A stretch of DNA of 64,000 nt from UBA7960 sp964624065 (GCA_964624065.1 CAZUWF010000003.1:102988-166987), one strand, 5' to 3'. Positions 51,433-61,561 are shown, counted from the first letter of the stretch. Numbers and translations are program-made. The notes: a model not told the origin generated them from the sequence alone.

Positions 51433-53436
51433 ATGGTCAAAATTCAGATCAAAACAGTGTCCGCATTGCTTTTCTTGCTTTTTTTGGGTCCATCCTTTGG
51501 TGTTTCCCAGGAGTACTTCACCCCAAAACAGCTTGTTGGTGAATTTGAAGCCCTTTCTAAGGTAAACCCATCCAAGACAAGGATTCATCGCATAACCACC
51601 TCTCCCGGAGGCAACCAAGTTATCGTGCTTGAAATTGGCACCGAAGTTATGCACGCAGAAAGGAAGAAGCCTGCCATTTTTGTAGCAGCCAACCCTGAGG
51701 GTACCAACCCATTGTCCAGCTATGCAGTGGTTTCCCTTGCAAGGCAACTCGTGAAAAACGACGGCCATTCAAAAAACACATGGTACATATTGCCAGTGCT
51801 AAACCCCGATGCTCTCGCCCGCTTTTTTCATTCAACTATGTGGGAAAACTCAGGCAATAATCTAAGCGTAAACGAGGACATGGATGACGCTGTTGATGAG
51901 GATGGACCAAACGATTTGAACAAGGATGGCTTCATTACCGATATGCGCGTCAAGGATCCTCAGGGAATTTGGATGGTTGACCCGGCCGAGCCCCGGCTGC
52001 TCCGTCGGGCTGACAGAACAAAAGGCGAAAAGGGTATTTTTACCCTGTACCTTGAGGGAACCGATGATGATGGTGACGGTCTCTACAACGAGGATCCTCC
52101 CGGTGGGGTTAACACCGGCATAAACTTCCCGCACCTTTTCAGGGCTTTCACCCCAACTTCCGGACAATGGCCAGGAAGCACACCCGAGGTTTACGGCTTG
52201 ATGAAGTTCATTTTTGACAGACCCGAGATAGCCGCTACCTTCACTTTTGGAGCTACCAACTTTGCACTGGTGCCACCCGAAGGAGGAAGAAGAGGGTCGG
52301 CCGATTTCGACAACATTACCTTGCCCGACAATGTGGCAGAAATGTTTGGTGTGGACAAAAGCAAGAAATACACCATGGACGAAATAATTGAGTTGGCACA
52401 GCCAATGGTTCCGCCAGGGGTTGAGCTAACACCAGCAACGGTGGCGAGTTTTCTTGGACTAGGTGCCATTGTAAACCCGCTTCCAGAGGATTTAGCCTGG
52501 TACAAAGAACTATCGGAGCAATACCTTGGGTTCTTGAAAAGCCGCAACTTCAACATCGAACGGCTTGAGCCCGAAAAGGCAAAGGATGGGTCGTTCGAAC
52601 TTTGGTCTTATTACCACCTTGGTGTTCCTACCTTCAGCTTCAACTTCTTTTCCATTCCAAAAGTCAAGGAAGAAAGGGCTGAATCCTCGGGAATAACAAT
52701 GGAGCAATTGGAAAAAATGAGTTCCGATGAGTTTATTTCCCTTGGTGTGGATAAAATAAATTCCTTTTTAAAGGAAAACAATGCACCCGAGCAATTCAGT
52801 GCTCAGCAAGTGATTGGATTGGTAAGGGCAGGGCAAACCAACCCCCGGCAGATGGCCGGAATGATGAAAACTATGCCCAGGCCAACTAAACCTGGCGAGG
52901 CTGACCCCAAAATGAAGGCACTTTTGGCTTATAACGACAATGTACTTGGTGGTAAAGGATACATAAGCTGGCAACCCATTAATCACCCCACCCTTGGCCA
53001 GGTCGAGATAGGTGGTTCGGTGCCTTACCTCTTTAATACCCCTCCCGCATCAGCCGCCGATTCGTTGATCAATGTACAGCTTCCGTGGATATTTTCCATT
53101 GTTGAAAAACTACCAAAACTGGTCATAGGTGGCCATAAGACCAAGAGCCTGGGCTCAAATGTTTACAGTTTGGATGTATGGATCGAGAATTCCACCTTTC
53201 TTCCATTCCCAACAGCCATGGGAAAGAGGAACAACCAGCCTGCCCCTGCAGTTCTTATAATCGAGTCTGATGGGGTTGAAATGGTGCAAGGGCTTAAGCG
53301 GACACCAATACGTGCTGTTGACGGACTGTCTTCGGTTAAGGTATCCTATGTACTAAGGATGACCAAGGGCAAAACTATCCAGGTCCGTCTAGAGTCCAAA
53401 TCGGCCGGGCACGATTCTAGGCAGGTTAGTCTTTAA
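51433..53436 (+). CDS. M14 carboxypeptidase-like protein lacking the catalytic residues
   Basis: The 667-residue protein has a signal peptide (SALLFLLFLGPSFGVSQ) and clearly resembles the adjacent M14 enzyme, sharing acidic inserts such as DEDGPNDLNKDGFITDMRVKDP and DDDGDGLYNEDP. However, the zinc motif HxxE of the neighbour (H91/E94) corresponds to E89/N92 here (VAANPEGTNPL), the third ligand H286 to G273, and the arginine of NRNW to isoleucine in TGINF. The residue region of the general base is FSFNFF. It therefore looks like a pseudo-peptidase that may bind peptides or help the neighbour. The next gene starts 28 bases downstream. Confidence 0.85.
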   Translation: MVKIQIKTVSALLFLLFLGPSFGVSQEYFTPKQLVGEFEALSKVNPSKTRIHRITTSPGGNQVIVLEIGTEVMHAERKKPAIFVAANPEGTNPLSSYAVVSLARQLVKNDGHSKNTWYILPVLNPDALARFFHSTMWENSGNNLSVNEDMDDAVDEDGPNDLNKDGFITDMRVKDPQGIWMVDPAEPRLLRRADRTKGEKGIFTLYLEGTDDDGDGLYNEDPPGGVNTGINFPHLFRAFTPTSGQWPGSTPEVYGLMKFIFDRPEIAATFTFGATNFALVPPEGGRRGSADFDNITLPDNVAEMFGVDKSKKYTMDEIIELAQPMVPPGVELTPATVASFLGLGAIVNPLPEDLAWYKELSEQYLGFLKSRNFNIERLEPEKAKDGSFELWSYYHLGVPTFSFNFFSIPKVKEERAESSGITMEQLEKMSSDEFISLGVDKINSFLKENNAPEQFSAQQVIGLVRAGQTNPRQMAGMMKTMPRPTKPGEADPKMKALLAYNDNVLGGKGYISWQPINHPTLGQVEIGGSVPYLFNTPPASAADSLINVQLPWIFSIVEKLPKLVIGGHKTKSLGSNVYSLDVWIENSTFLPFPTAMGKRNNQPAPAVLIIESDGVEMVQGLKRTPIRAVDGLSSVKVSYVLRMTKGKTIQVRLESKSAGHDSRQVSL

Positions 53437-53464
53437 ACCACCCCAAATCTTAAACTTAGGAAAG

Positions 53465-55195
53465 ATGAAAAAGAATATCATTGCAGTATTCAGTATTTTG
53501 GTAGGTTTAGCGACTTTTGGACAGATAAGCCTTCCGCTACGATTTGACAAGTACCATACGTATGCCGAGGTAAACGAGGCCATAAAAACTCTTAATAGGG
53601 CGTACCCCGATTTAACCAATACAATTTTAGTCGGCAAAACCGAAGAGAACCGAGAAATATGGGCTCTGGAAATAAACAATCGCAAAACCGGTAATCATCA
53701 GGACAAACCAGGGGTTTACGTTGATGGCAACATTCACGGCAACGAGATACAATCTTCGGAGGTGGTGCTTTACCTTGCCGAATATTTGCTCAAGAGCTAT
53801 GGTAAAATTCCTGACATTACCAAAACCCTTGACAGGAACGCCTTCTATCTCATTCCGATGGTAAATCCCGATGGTCGCTATCATTTTATGGAGGGAGGCA
53901 GCAGTATGAACAATAACAGGAGCATTCGCATTCCGCGGGATGACGACAAGGATGGTCTTTTTGATGAGGATGGCCCCGACGACTTAAATGGTGATGGTAA
54001 CATCAGTCAAATGCGCATTCGCGACCCCCACGGAATGTACCGCACCGACCCCACCGATCCGAGGCTCATGCTCAGGGTGAAGGAAGGCGAGCGAGGGGAA
54101 TGGACCCTGCTTGGCACCGAGGGTATTGATGCCGATGGCGATGATCAGCTAAACGAGGATGGTGAAGGTTTCGTGGATCCCAACCGTAACTGGGGAGCCC
54201 ACTGGCAACCCAACTACGTTCAGAGGGGCTCGGGCAATTTCCCCTTCGAGGGAGCTGGACTCAGGTCAATTGCCGAATATATTTGGGCAAGACCAAACAT
54301 CGTAGTGGTATATGCTTTTCATAATTTTGGCGGGATGTTTTTGAGAGGACCTGGAAGCAAAACACAACCTCCATACAATCCGCAGGACATTGCGGTTTAC
54401 GACATACTTGGCCAACACGCCGAAAAAATGGTTCCGGGTTACAGGTACCTCATTTCTTGGGAAGACCTTTACACCACATTTGGCGATTTTACCGATTTTA
54501 CCCACAATTTTATTGGAGCCTACAGCTTTGTGGGCGAACTTTATATGACCTCGCAGGAAACATATTCAAAGGGCATCAAGCCAATTGATTACGAAGCTTG
54601 GTCGTGGAGTAGCCCAAGCAATAACGCGCGCGAAAAGGAGAGGCTTGATTTCAACGATAAGCTGGCGCATGGAACACTGTTCAGGGATTGGACGCCGTTT
54701 AATCATCCTTATTATGGCAAAATTGAGATTGGAGGTTGGATAAAATATAGCACTCGTATGCCGCCACCTTTCATGATTCATGAAATGGTTCATCGAAACG
54801 CTGCAGCGGTTATCTACGCAGCAAGGCAAACCCCAAGCGTAGAGTTGGAGCTGGTAAAAGTGAAAAAACTAGAGGGTGGGCTTTTTGAGGTTGATGTTAG
54901 GTTGGTGAATAATAATGCTATTCCTACAATGAGTTACCACGCTGTGCAACGCAACCTTTTTCCCAAGGATATGCTCAAAGTTAGTGGTGCAATGGTTGTT
55001 GCAGGTGGAGAAATTACCGATAGGCATAACAACAAAGTGAGTTACAAACAGCATAAACCCGGGATTCAGTTCACCCAGGTTCCAGGGTATGGAGTAAGGG
55101 AGTTTCGTTTTCTGGTTGAAGGTTCAGGGTCAATTGATTTTTCTTACGAATCGGTCAAAGCTGGCAAAAGGAACATTAAGGTAGGTCTAAATTAG
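53465..55195 (+). CDS. Secreted M14-family zinc carboxypeptidase (intact)
   Basis: The 576-residue protein has a signal peptide (MKKNIIAVFSILVGLATFGQ) and a complete M14 active site: H91 and E94 in GNIHGNE, R241 in DPNRNWG, H286 in YAFHNFGG and the likely general base E357 in FVGELYM. Acidic repeat-like inserts (DDDKDGLFDEDGPDDLNGDGN, about 159-179) may bind calcium. It should release C-terminal amino acids from peptides outside the cytoplasm. It is encoded 28 bases after an inactive paralogue, an arrangement suggesting a functional pair. Confidence 0.92.
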   Translation: MKKNIIAVFSILVGLATFGQISLPLRFDKYHTYAEVNEAIKTLNRAYPDLTNTILVGKTEENREIWALEINNRKTGNHQDKPGVYVDGNIHGNEIQSSEVVLYLAEYLLKSYGKIPDITKTLDRNAFYLIPMVNPDGRYHFMEGGSSMNNNRSIRIPRDDDKDGLFDEDGPDDLNGDGNISQMRIRDPHGMYRTDPTDPRLMLRVKEGERGEWTLLGTEGIDADGDDQLNEDGEGFVDPNRNWGAHWQPNYVQRGSGNFPFEGAGLRSIAEYIWARPNIVVVYAFHNFGGMFLRGPGSKTQPPYNPQDIAVYDILGQHAEKMVPGYRYLISWEDLYTTFGDFTDFTHNFIGAYSFVGELYMTSQETYSKGIKPIDYEAWSWSSPSNNAREKERLDFNDKLAHGTLFRDWTPFNHPYYGKIEIGGWIKYSTRMPPPFMIHEMVHRNAAAVIYAARQTPSVELELVKVKKLEGGLFEVDVRLVNNNAIPTMSYHAVQRNLFPKDMLKVSGAMVVAGGEITDRHNNKVSYKQHKPGIQFTQVPGYGVREFRFLVEGSGSIDFSYESVKAGKRNIKVGLN

Positions 55196-55254
55196 AACTA
55201 TTTAGCCCAAAATGGTTTTAGATTCAATTTTTCACAAGCAAAACCAAATATTTT

Positions 55255-57657
55255 ATGAAAACTTCCAAGAAAATTCTGATAGGCTTGGGCATCTTTACCT
55301 TGGGTGCCTTAATCGTTGCATTTTTTTTTGCAAGGCACATTTCACGCAAGGCATTGCCCGATTACAACAAGTCGATGGTGCTATCAGGGCTAATTGACAA
55401 GGTTGAAGTTTATCGAGACAACCTGGCGGTTCCATACATAATTGCACAAAACGAACACGACCTTTATTTGGTCACCGGCTACGTGATGGCCCAGGACCGG
55501 CTTTGGCAGATGGACTTTTTGAGGCGTGTTACACAGGGTCGTTTGGCCGAAATATTTGGAGAGGAGATGGTAGAGAGCGACATTTTCTTGCGGGCCTTGC
55601 GTATGCCCGAAAAGGCAAGGTGGGTTATTGATAATTCAGACCCCGAAATTACCTCAGCCCTTCATGCCTTTGCCGCCGGGGTAAATCTTTTCATAACCCA
55701 AAATCAAAAAAAGCTACCATTGGAGTTTACTGTTTTGGGCTACACTCCCGAACCTTGGGAACCAATACATTCGGCCAGTTTGGTTGGCTACATGGCCTGG
55801 GACCTGTCGGGCTCATGGAGTGTCGAAAGCACGATACACAAACTAAGGCAGGTGCTTGACGAAGAAAAGTTCTTGCAGCTAGCTCCCAATTTTGCTTTTC
55901 ACCCAACGCCAGTACACGCACCCTCAAGCCTTGCCCAAACGAATGCCTTGTTATCGTTGCTTCAAGGGGCCAAGAACCTTGGCGATATGGGTATAGAGAT
56001 TTTCAGCGCGAGTAACAATTGGGCGGTTACGGGCGAGAAAAGTACGACAGGCCATGCCATATTGGCCAACGATATGCACCTTGGTTTTGGTTCACCCGGA
56101 ATCTGGTACCAAATACATCAAGAGGTTAAGGGAGGGGTCAAGGTGGCTGGAGTTTCCCTTCCGGGGCAGCCGCTAGTGGTTGCCGGCCACAACCGTAGCA
56201 TAGCCTGGGGCTTAACAAACGTAGCCGTTGACGATGCCGACCTGTTTTACGAAACTATTTCTGCCGAAGACCCAACAAAATACCTGTACAACGGTGAATG
56301 GCTCAATATGGATATCAGAAAAGAAAAAATTGCCGTTAAAGGCGGCAAGGTTGTGGATAGGGAGTTGAGGTTTACCCACCGGGGACCGATACTCTCTGAC
56401 CTACGCGAGGTTGGCCAACAGGCAATATCAATGCTTTGGTCAGGAAACCAACCTAGCAATGAGATTAGGTCAATTTTTTTGCTGAACAGGGCCAAAAACT
56501 GGAACGATTTTCGTGATGCCCTTTCTACAATGACCTCGGTGAGCCAAAACGTGATTTATGCGGATGTTGAAGGAAACATTGGCTTGCAGACCTCAGCAGG
56601 TATACCAATACGCGAACAAGGGGGTGGTTTTTTCATCATGCCTGGCGACACTGACAAGTACGATTGGAAGGGCTTCGTGCCTTTCGAGGATCTTCCATTC
56701 TCTTACAACCCGCCCGAAGGGCATCTTTCTTCGGCCAACAACAAAACCGTTGGCCCCGAATTTCCCTACAATATTGGATACCAGTTTGCAACACCACATC
56801 GGATTGATCGCATTAGAGAATTGCTAAACAGCAAGCCCCAAATAGGGGTGGACGACTTCAAGGGAATGCTGGCCGATTTCAAATCCAAAAAGGTTGACCA
56901 GTACCTTCCCGTAATAATTGAAATTCTTGACGCACAGCAAGGTTTTTCAGCCAACGAGGCCAAGGCTCTTGACATGCTCAAAACCTGGGACGGAGTGCTT
57001 GAGGCCAATAGCGGGGCAGCGGCAGTTTTCGAAAAATTTTTCGTAAAATTTTACAGAAACCTCCTTCATGACGAGCTGGGAGAGGACCTCTTCAATGATT
57101 TGCTGGGGAATAGATCAACGGTTTTGAATATTTTGCAGCACGTTTGGTCTGACCGTCGATCGAGCTGGATAGATGACGTGAACTCCGCCGAAAGGGAAAC
57201 TTTTGACTACCTGGTGGCAAATAGCTTCAGGCAAACCGTTGAATGGCTCGAGCAAAATATGAATAAAAATGCAGGAAAGTGGCGGTGGGGCAAAATTCAC
57301 AAAATTGCTATAAATCATCCAATGGGCAAGGTAAAAATCCTTGACAGGGTATTCAACCTTAACCGAGGGCCTTTTGAGGTTGGCGGAAGCTGGCACACAG
57401 TGTCGCCTCTGGCTTACAGTTATCGCAAACCCTTTGAGGTTGTTCACGGAGCATCCCAACGGCATATTTTCCAGCCCGGCAATTGGGTCGAAAACTATGT
57501 TGTCGTTCCAACGGGGGTATCAGGAATACCTGCCAGCAAGTATTACCTTGATCAAACCCAAAAGTTTCTAAACAACCAGTACCACACCTTGCAATGGGTT
57601 AGCGACGACATTAAAGCAAACGCAAGGTACAAGGCGGTGTTTGGCCCGGGAGAATAA
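55255..57657 (+). CDS. Penicillin acylase-family (Ntn-hydrolase) protein
   Basis: The 800-residue precursor has an N-terminal hydrophobic segment (about 8-28) and the family pattern DNLAVPYIIAQNEHDLYLVTGYVMAQDRLWQMDF in the alpha chain. The autoprocessing site is at SNNWAVTG with catalytic S253, which would become the N-terminus of the beta chain. Downstream features such as DMHLGFGSPGIWYQ and NRSIAWGLTN are typical. Members hydrolyse amide bonds in acyl-homoserine lactones or N-acyl compounds; the substrate here is unknown. It lies 59 bases after the M14 peptidase gene. Confidence 0.93.
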   Translation: MKTSKKILIGLGIFTLGALIVAFFFARHISRKALPDYNKSMVLSGLIDKVEVYRDNLAVPYIIAQNEHDLYLVTGYVMAQDRLWQMDFLRRVTQGRLAEIFGEEMVESDIFLRALRMPEKARWVIDNSDPEITSALHAFAAGVNLFITQNQKKLPLEFTVLGYTPEPWEPIHSASLVGYMAWDLSGSWSVESTIHKLRQVLDEEKFLQLAPNFAFHPTPVHAPSSLAQTNALLSLLQGAKNLGDMGIEIFSASNNWAVTGEKSTTGHAILANDMHLGFGSPGIWYQIHQEVKGGVKVAGVSLPGQPLVVAGHNRSIAWGLTNVAVDDADLFYETISAEDPTKYLYNGEWLNMDIRKEKIAVKGGKVVDRELRFTHRGPILSDLREVGQQAISMLWSGNQPSNEIRSIFLLNRAKNWNDFRDALSTMTSVSQNVIYADVEGNIGLQTSAGIPIREQGGGFFIMPGDTDKYDWKGFVPFEDLPFSYNPPEGHLSSANNKTVGPEFPYNIGYQFATPHRIDRIRELLNSKPQIGVDDFKGMLADFKSKKVDQYLPVIIEILDAQQGFSANEAKALDMLKTWDGVLEANSGAAAVFEKFFVKFYRNLLHDELGEDLFNDLLGNRSTVLNILQHVWSDRRSSWIDDVNSAERETFDYLVANSFRQTVEWLEQNMNKNAGKWRWGKIHKIAINHPMGKVKILDRVFNLNRGPFEVGGSWHTVSPLAYSYRKPFEVVHGASQRHIFQPGNWVENYVVVPTGVSGIPASKYYLDQTQKFLNNQYHTLQWVSDDIKANARYKAVFGPGE

Positions 57658-58322
57658 TCCCAAAGCCAAAGAATAAGGCGGGCAAGGAGTTGTGGACGAC
57701 CAATTCTAATCTTGCTTCCTGCTTTACGTTCTCTTTATTCCTCGTTTAAAATAAATTCTTCAGAGACAACCAAACTCTTGCAGTATTGCCACTTTTTCAC
57801 CTTCAAGGTCGTTGTCTGAACAATAAACCATCAAGGCACTATATTTCAATACAGACCTCATTTTTCCATTGTAAAATATTGTGGTTAAAAATGAGGATCC
57901 TACATTAATAAGACTTATTTCGAAAATTCCCCGGCCTATCCCACCAATTTTCATAAACCCTTGGCGCAGGTGCCTTCAAACATTTGTTCTGCTTGGCAGG
58001 CATTAATGTTTTTAACAACCGGAGGGGGGTTGTTGAAAATCAAAATATAAGGAAAGCGAGAAAAATTATTCCAAACCTCAAATTAGAGGTTTTTTATATG
58101 AAAATTTCCTTAGAGAACTGTTTTTTTGTGCATCAACTGATTTTTTTTGTTTGGTTTCGAAGAATTTAAAAATCAATTAAACTTACAAAATGCTGATATT
58201 ATGACAAATGCATCGTTTTAATACTATGTTATGAAAAATAATTTAAAAAAATCACTACTTTGTATTACATAGTAATAAAATATTGTTTTACCTTTGCCCC
58301 GTCAAACTAAAACTTGTCAAAC
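57658..58322. other. 665-base region, mainly regulatory for the padR/pspC genes
   Basis: The first half shows nothing I can support; a 64-codon minus-strand frame (57760-57954) has no motif. The second half is very A/T-rich and carries the PadR operator candidates and -7 element described separately. Confidence 0.5.
58222..58296 (+). promoter_or_regulatory. Promoter region of padR-pspC with inverted operator-like repeats
   Basis: TACTATGT (58222-58229) and its exact reverse complement ACATAGTA (58267-58274) flank a T-rich segment. The extended forms TACTATGTTATGA and TACTATGTAATACA (minus strand) are alike. TACCTTTG (58289-58296) matches the -7 element TAnnTTTG, with TTTG at 58259-58262. The second half-site lies between these elements, where a bound repressor would block transcription. 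PadR proteins usually autoregulate through such inverted sites. Confidence 0.5.
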
Positions 58323-58652
58323 ATGAACCTTGAAAACGCGAAAGCACAAATGCGAAAGGGTGTTTTGGAATTTTGCATCCTATCGCTCTTGTCAAACCAA
58401 GAAGCCTATGCCTCGGAGATAATCCAATCTATGAAGGACTCGAAGCTCTTGGTTGTTGAAGGAACCATTTATCCTCTTCTCACCCGCCTGAAAAACGATG
58501 GGTTGCTCAACTACCGTTGGGAGGAATCGACGGGGGGCCCCCCTCGAAAATATTACAAAACTACAGAGCTCGGCGACAGGTTCTTGCATGAACTCAAACA
58601 AACCTGGGATGAACTCGTGGAAACGGTTAACAATACCACCTCATTAAATTAA
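58323..58652 (+). CDS. PadR-family transcriptional regulator
   Basis: The 109-residue protein is a compact PadR winged helix: RKGVLEFCILSLLSNQEAYASEIIQ, the wing region EGTIYPLLTRLKNDGLLNYRWEES, and PRKYYKTTELG. A short C-terminal dimerisation helix follows. It probably represses itself and the PspC gene 27 bases downstream. ATG at 58323 is used. Confidence 0.93.
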   Translation: MNLENAKAQMRKGVLEFCILSLLSNQEAYASEIIQSMKDSKLLVVEGTIYPLLTRLKNDGLLNYRWEESTGGPPRKYYKTTELGDRFLHELKQTWDELVETVNNTTSLN

Positions 58653-58679
58653 TTTTTCAACCCTATAAACAACAAAAAA

Positions 58680-60230
58680 ATGAAAAAGACTGTAACAGCA
58701 AACATCGGTGGCTTTGTTTTTCAAATAGATGAAGATGCCTTTGAAATGCAAAGCCGGTACCTTGAGAGGGTTCGTCGCAAATTTTCTTCGGAGCCTGGTT
58801 GCGATGAGATAATGGCTGACATAGAAAACCGCATAGCGGAGACACTGCAAAAGAAAGTTCTTGCAGGCCAAAATGTTATAGTGCTAAACGACGTAAAGGA
58901 GCTTATCAAGCAACTTGGCGAACCCGAACAAATTGTTGGTGAGGAAGAAGAACCCGAAACTTCACCTGGTGGCTCCTACGGTGGTGGCCGACCATACAAA
59001 AGGCTTTACCGCGACCCCGACGATGCCATAATTGGTGGTGTTTGCAGCGGATTGGCCGCTTACTTCGGGCTTGACCCAACCTGGGTGAGGGTTGTCTTTG
59101 CCCTATCATTACTTGCCGGATTTGGATTTATGCTTTACATTATCCTATGGATTGTTGTCCCTAAGGCAAAAACCACCTCCGAAAGGCTTGAAATGCGTGG
59201 CGAAAGGGTGAACCTTTCGAACATTAAAAGGTCTGTTGAAGAAGAGCTTAAAGATGCTGGCAGCAACCTGCAAGAGTTCGCCTCCAAGGCCGAAGACTCC
59301 TTGAAAAGAACCGAGGCCCGCTACAAAAAAAAAAGAACCCGGGTAAGTAGCGATGTTTATTCTTCTGAAAGCAGCGCAGATAGGTTCTTTAGGGTCTTTG
59401 CAAGGGTGATGGCCATAGTTGTTGGTGTTTCCTTGATTTTTTTCGGCACCATCCTTTTGGGCTCGTTTTTGGCTGTTATGGTAGGAGTTCCTGTAAATTT
59501 TGGATCAGGAACCGGACTCACCAGTGTTTCTTTTTATTGGTTGTTAGAACTGGTTATGGCCAGTAAGACAATGGTGATTATTTCAGTTATTGGGCTCTTT
59601 TTGCTGGTTGGCATTCCGCTGCTGGCTATGATTTACGCAGGGGTTAAGCTCCTGTTTGGATTCGAACACAAACAAAGATTCCTGGGTGTGGCAACAACTT
59701 CACTTTGGATTGTTGGATTGGTAATTTGCCTTGTTATGTTGGTAGTAACAGGACAGAGCTTTGCCAGCCAAAGGGAGCTTTCGGCCGAAACCTTGATCGA
59801 ACATCAGTCGTCTCGAAAACTGGTAATAGATGTAAACGATAGCAGCTTTAAGTCCTGGAGAAACGATCCGACGGTGGATGTTATATTTGACAATGGCTTG
59901 GTGCTCCTTCAAAAAGGGCAGCAGATGCTGGTTGGAAAGCCGAGGTTATACCTGCGTGATACGTCGGAAGACCAAATAATGGTCATTGTTAACAAAAGTG
60001 CAAGGGGGCGGAACTCCCGCAAGGCATCAAACCTTGCCTCGGAAATAGAATACACTTTTGAGAAGACAGATAGCGTACTTTCGCTCAATCCTTTCTATAG
60101 CTTCGATCGTTCAGCAGGTTGGCGGGTGCAAGAAGTTACCGTTGAGGTTTTTGTGCCCAAAGGCACAAATGTGGAAACAACCCAAGCTCTGCGTCGATCT
60201 ATGAGGGTGCGTGATAGGTTGGGAAAGTAA
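58680..60230 (+). CDS. PspC-domain membrane protein
   Basis: The 516-residue protein has an N-terminal cytoplasmic region (1-100) with a regulatory-like helical domain. The PspC domain follows (about 103-160: RLYRDPDDAIIGGVCSGLAAYFGLDPTWVR and the membrane helix LLAGFGFMLYIILWIVVP), then a charged linker, three or four further membrane helices (about 240-375) and a C-terminal beta-rich region (about 390-510). The PadR-PspC pairing is common in Bacteroidota and suggests an envelope-stress or membrane-homeostasis role. Confidence 0.88.
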   Translation: MKKTVTANIGGFVFQIDEDAFEMQSRYLERVRRKFSSEPGCDEIMADIENRIAETLQKKVLAGQNVIVLNDVKELIKQLGEPEQIVGEEEEPETSPGGSYGGGRPYKRLYRDPDDAIIGGVCSGLAAYFGLDPTWVRVVFALSLLAGFGFMLYIILWIVVPKAKTTSERLEMRGERVNLSNIKRSVEEELKDAGSNLQEFASKAEDSLKRTEARYKKKRTRVSSDVYSSESSADRFFRVFARVMAIVVGVSLIFFGTILLGSFLAVMVGVPVNFGSGTGLTSVSFYWLLELVMASKTMVIISVIGLFLLVGIPLLAMIYAGVKLLFGFEHKQRFLGVATTSLWIVGLVICLVMLVVTGQSFASQRELSAETLIEHQSSRKLVIDVNDSSFKSWRNDPTVDVIFDNGLVLLQKGQQMLVGKPRLYLRDTSEDQIMVIVNKSARGRNSRKASNLASEIEYTFEKTDSVLSLNPFYSFDRSAGWRVQEVTVEVFVPKGTNVETTQALRRSMRVRDRLGK

Positions 60231-60275
60231 TTGAAGAATAATACCTGGAGGTGCGGAAACGTGAAGATTAGACTA

Positions 60276-60342
60276 AAAAACGATGTGATGAATTGATTTG
60301 CGGCGCCCAAAACTTTCGAGCCCGGTTTCAAATCATCACATC
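60276..60342 (-). terminator. Terminator between pspC and rubrerythrin genes
   Basis: GATGTGATG (60282-60290) pairs with CATCACATC (60334-60342), and ATTTG (60296-60300) with CAAAT (60329-60333). On the minus strand the hairpin is followed by six T (60275-60280). It lies about 40 bases after the rubrerythrin stop codon. Confidence 0.6.
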
Positions 60343-60384
60343 AATTAATCTTCCATTCGGTTAATTAGCCAATTTGCTAATCCC

Positions 60385-60966
60385 TTAGTAATTCTCAACC
60401 CAAAGCTCGAAGTATGCTTGTGAGTGATGGCATGTGGGGCAATTTTTGGGAGCCTTGTCGCCCTCGTGAATGTAACCACACTTACGGCAATACCAATGGG
60501 CTTTCTCCTCTCTTTCGAACACGTTCTCTTTAATAACCCTTTCACGGAGCTTCAAGTACCTTTCTTCGTGATTTTTCTCGGCAGCGGCAACCATTTTAAA
60601 TGTTGATGCAACCTTTTTAAAGCCTTCTTCGGAGGCAATTCTTGAAAACTCTGGATAAAGCAATGTCCACTCCTCGTTTTCGCCTTGGGCTGCGTGCAAG
60701 AGGTTTTGGGCGGTGGTTTCAGCTGTTCCGGCGGGGTAAGTGGCGGTTATCTCTACCATTCCGCCTTCAAGGAAACTGTAAAATAATTTTGCGTGTTGTT
60801 TTTCTTGGTCGGCAGTTTCGCGGAAGTAGGCAGCAATTTGCTCGTAACCCTCTTCCCTGGCAACTTTGGCATACATCTCGTAACGACGGGCAGCTTGCGA
60901 CTCGCCGGCAAATGATTTCAGAAGGTTTTTTTCGGTTTGGGTTCCTTTAATGCTTTTTGTTTCCAT
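60385..60966 (-). CDS. rbr: Rubrerythrin
   Basis: The 193-residue protein combines a diiron ferritin-like domain (helical, with E..EYAKV-type segments ARRYEMYAKVAREEGYEQIAAYF, ETADQEKQHAK and later AAAEKNHEERY) with a C-terminal rubredoxin-like Zn/Fe site (CRKCGYIHEG and CPTC). It reduces hydrogen peroxide and is characteristic of anaerobes. The ATG at 60966 gives a normal length. A TATTTTTG element (61007-61014, minus strand) lies upstream. Confidence 0.95.
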   Translation of the reverse strand: METKSIKGTQTEKNLLKSFAGESQAARRYEMYAKVAREEGYEQIAAYFRETADQEKQHAKLFYSFLEGGMVEITATYPAGTAETTAQNLLHAAQGENEEWTLLYPEFSRIASEEGFKKVASTFKMVAAAEKNHEERYLKLRERVIKENVFEREEKAHWYCRKCGYIHEGDKAPKNCPTCHHSQAYFELWVENY

Positions 60967-61561
60967 AAAAATGTTTTTGAGTTGTGGTACTTGTTTAAAG
61001 CTTTGACAAAAATACACCAAAGAACCCATAAGACCATAAATTCAAATCAAAAACTCACTCAAAATCATCTATTTATATTCAGATTAAATAAAACTCTTGG
61101 GTTGATTGGAGGATTTAATAATGTAGTGATGAGGGTGTTTAAGGATGGAGCGAAGAACAGATTCAGCCAAGGAGCGTTTAATTTTTAAACTTCGATTCTG
61201 GTTTTGAAACACTGTGGTTTGCAATTTTTGAATTGTTAGGTGCAATACCCCGATCTCGGCTTTGGCTGCCACACCGCGCCAAGTATCCGCCGGTTGGCAA
61301 AACGCTGATTTTTGCAGGATAGTTTTTCAAAACTCTCAACTCAGGATGACGCCTACAGGCCATTATATACTTTTGGTAATAATTAATTTCTTTTTGTAAA
61401 AGAATTCTACTTCTTATCCTTTAATTTCTAAACCTCTACCCCTCTTTAAATCAATTCTGTTTGGCTGTTTTAACATTTTTTGTATTGCGAGCCTCGGACC
61501 CAAAAAACATTAATCTGGTTTATTTGAGTAAATTTGCATCAAATTTTTTTAATTTAATACT
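60967..61561. other. 595-base divergent intergenic region
   Basis: It separates the divergent rubrerythrin and lemA genes. -7-like elements are at 61007-61014 (minus) and TAAATTTG at 61529-61536 (plus, before lemA). No gene is convincing in between. Confidence 0.5.

Noticed and set aside
51433..53436. Annotating the first M14-like gene as an active carboxypeptidase or as a pseudogene
   Set aside because: All zinc ligands are replaced, so activity is not supported; the reading frame and signal peptide are intact, so gene decay is not supported either.
57760..57954. 64-codon minus-strand ORF upstream of padR
   Set aside because: No motif, no promoter match and an isolated position; left unannotated.
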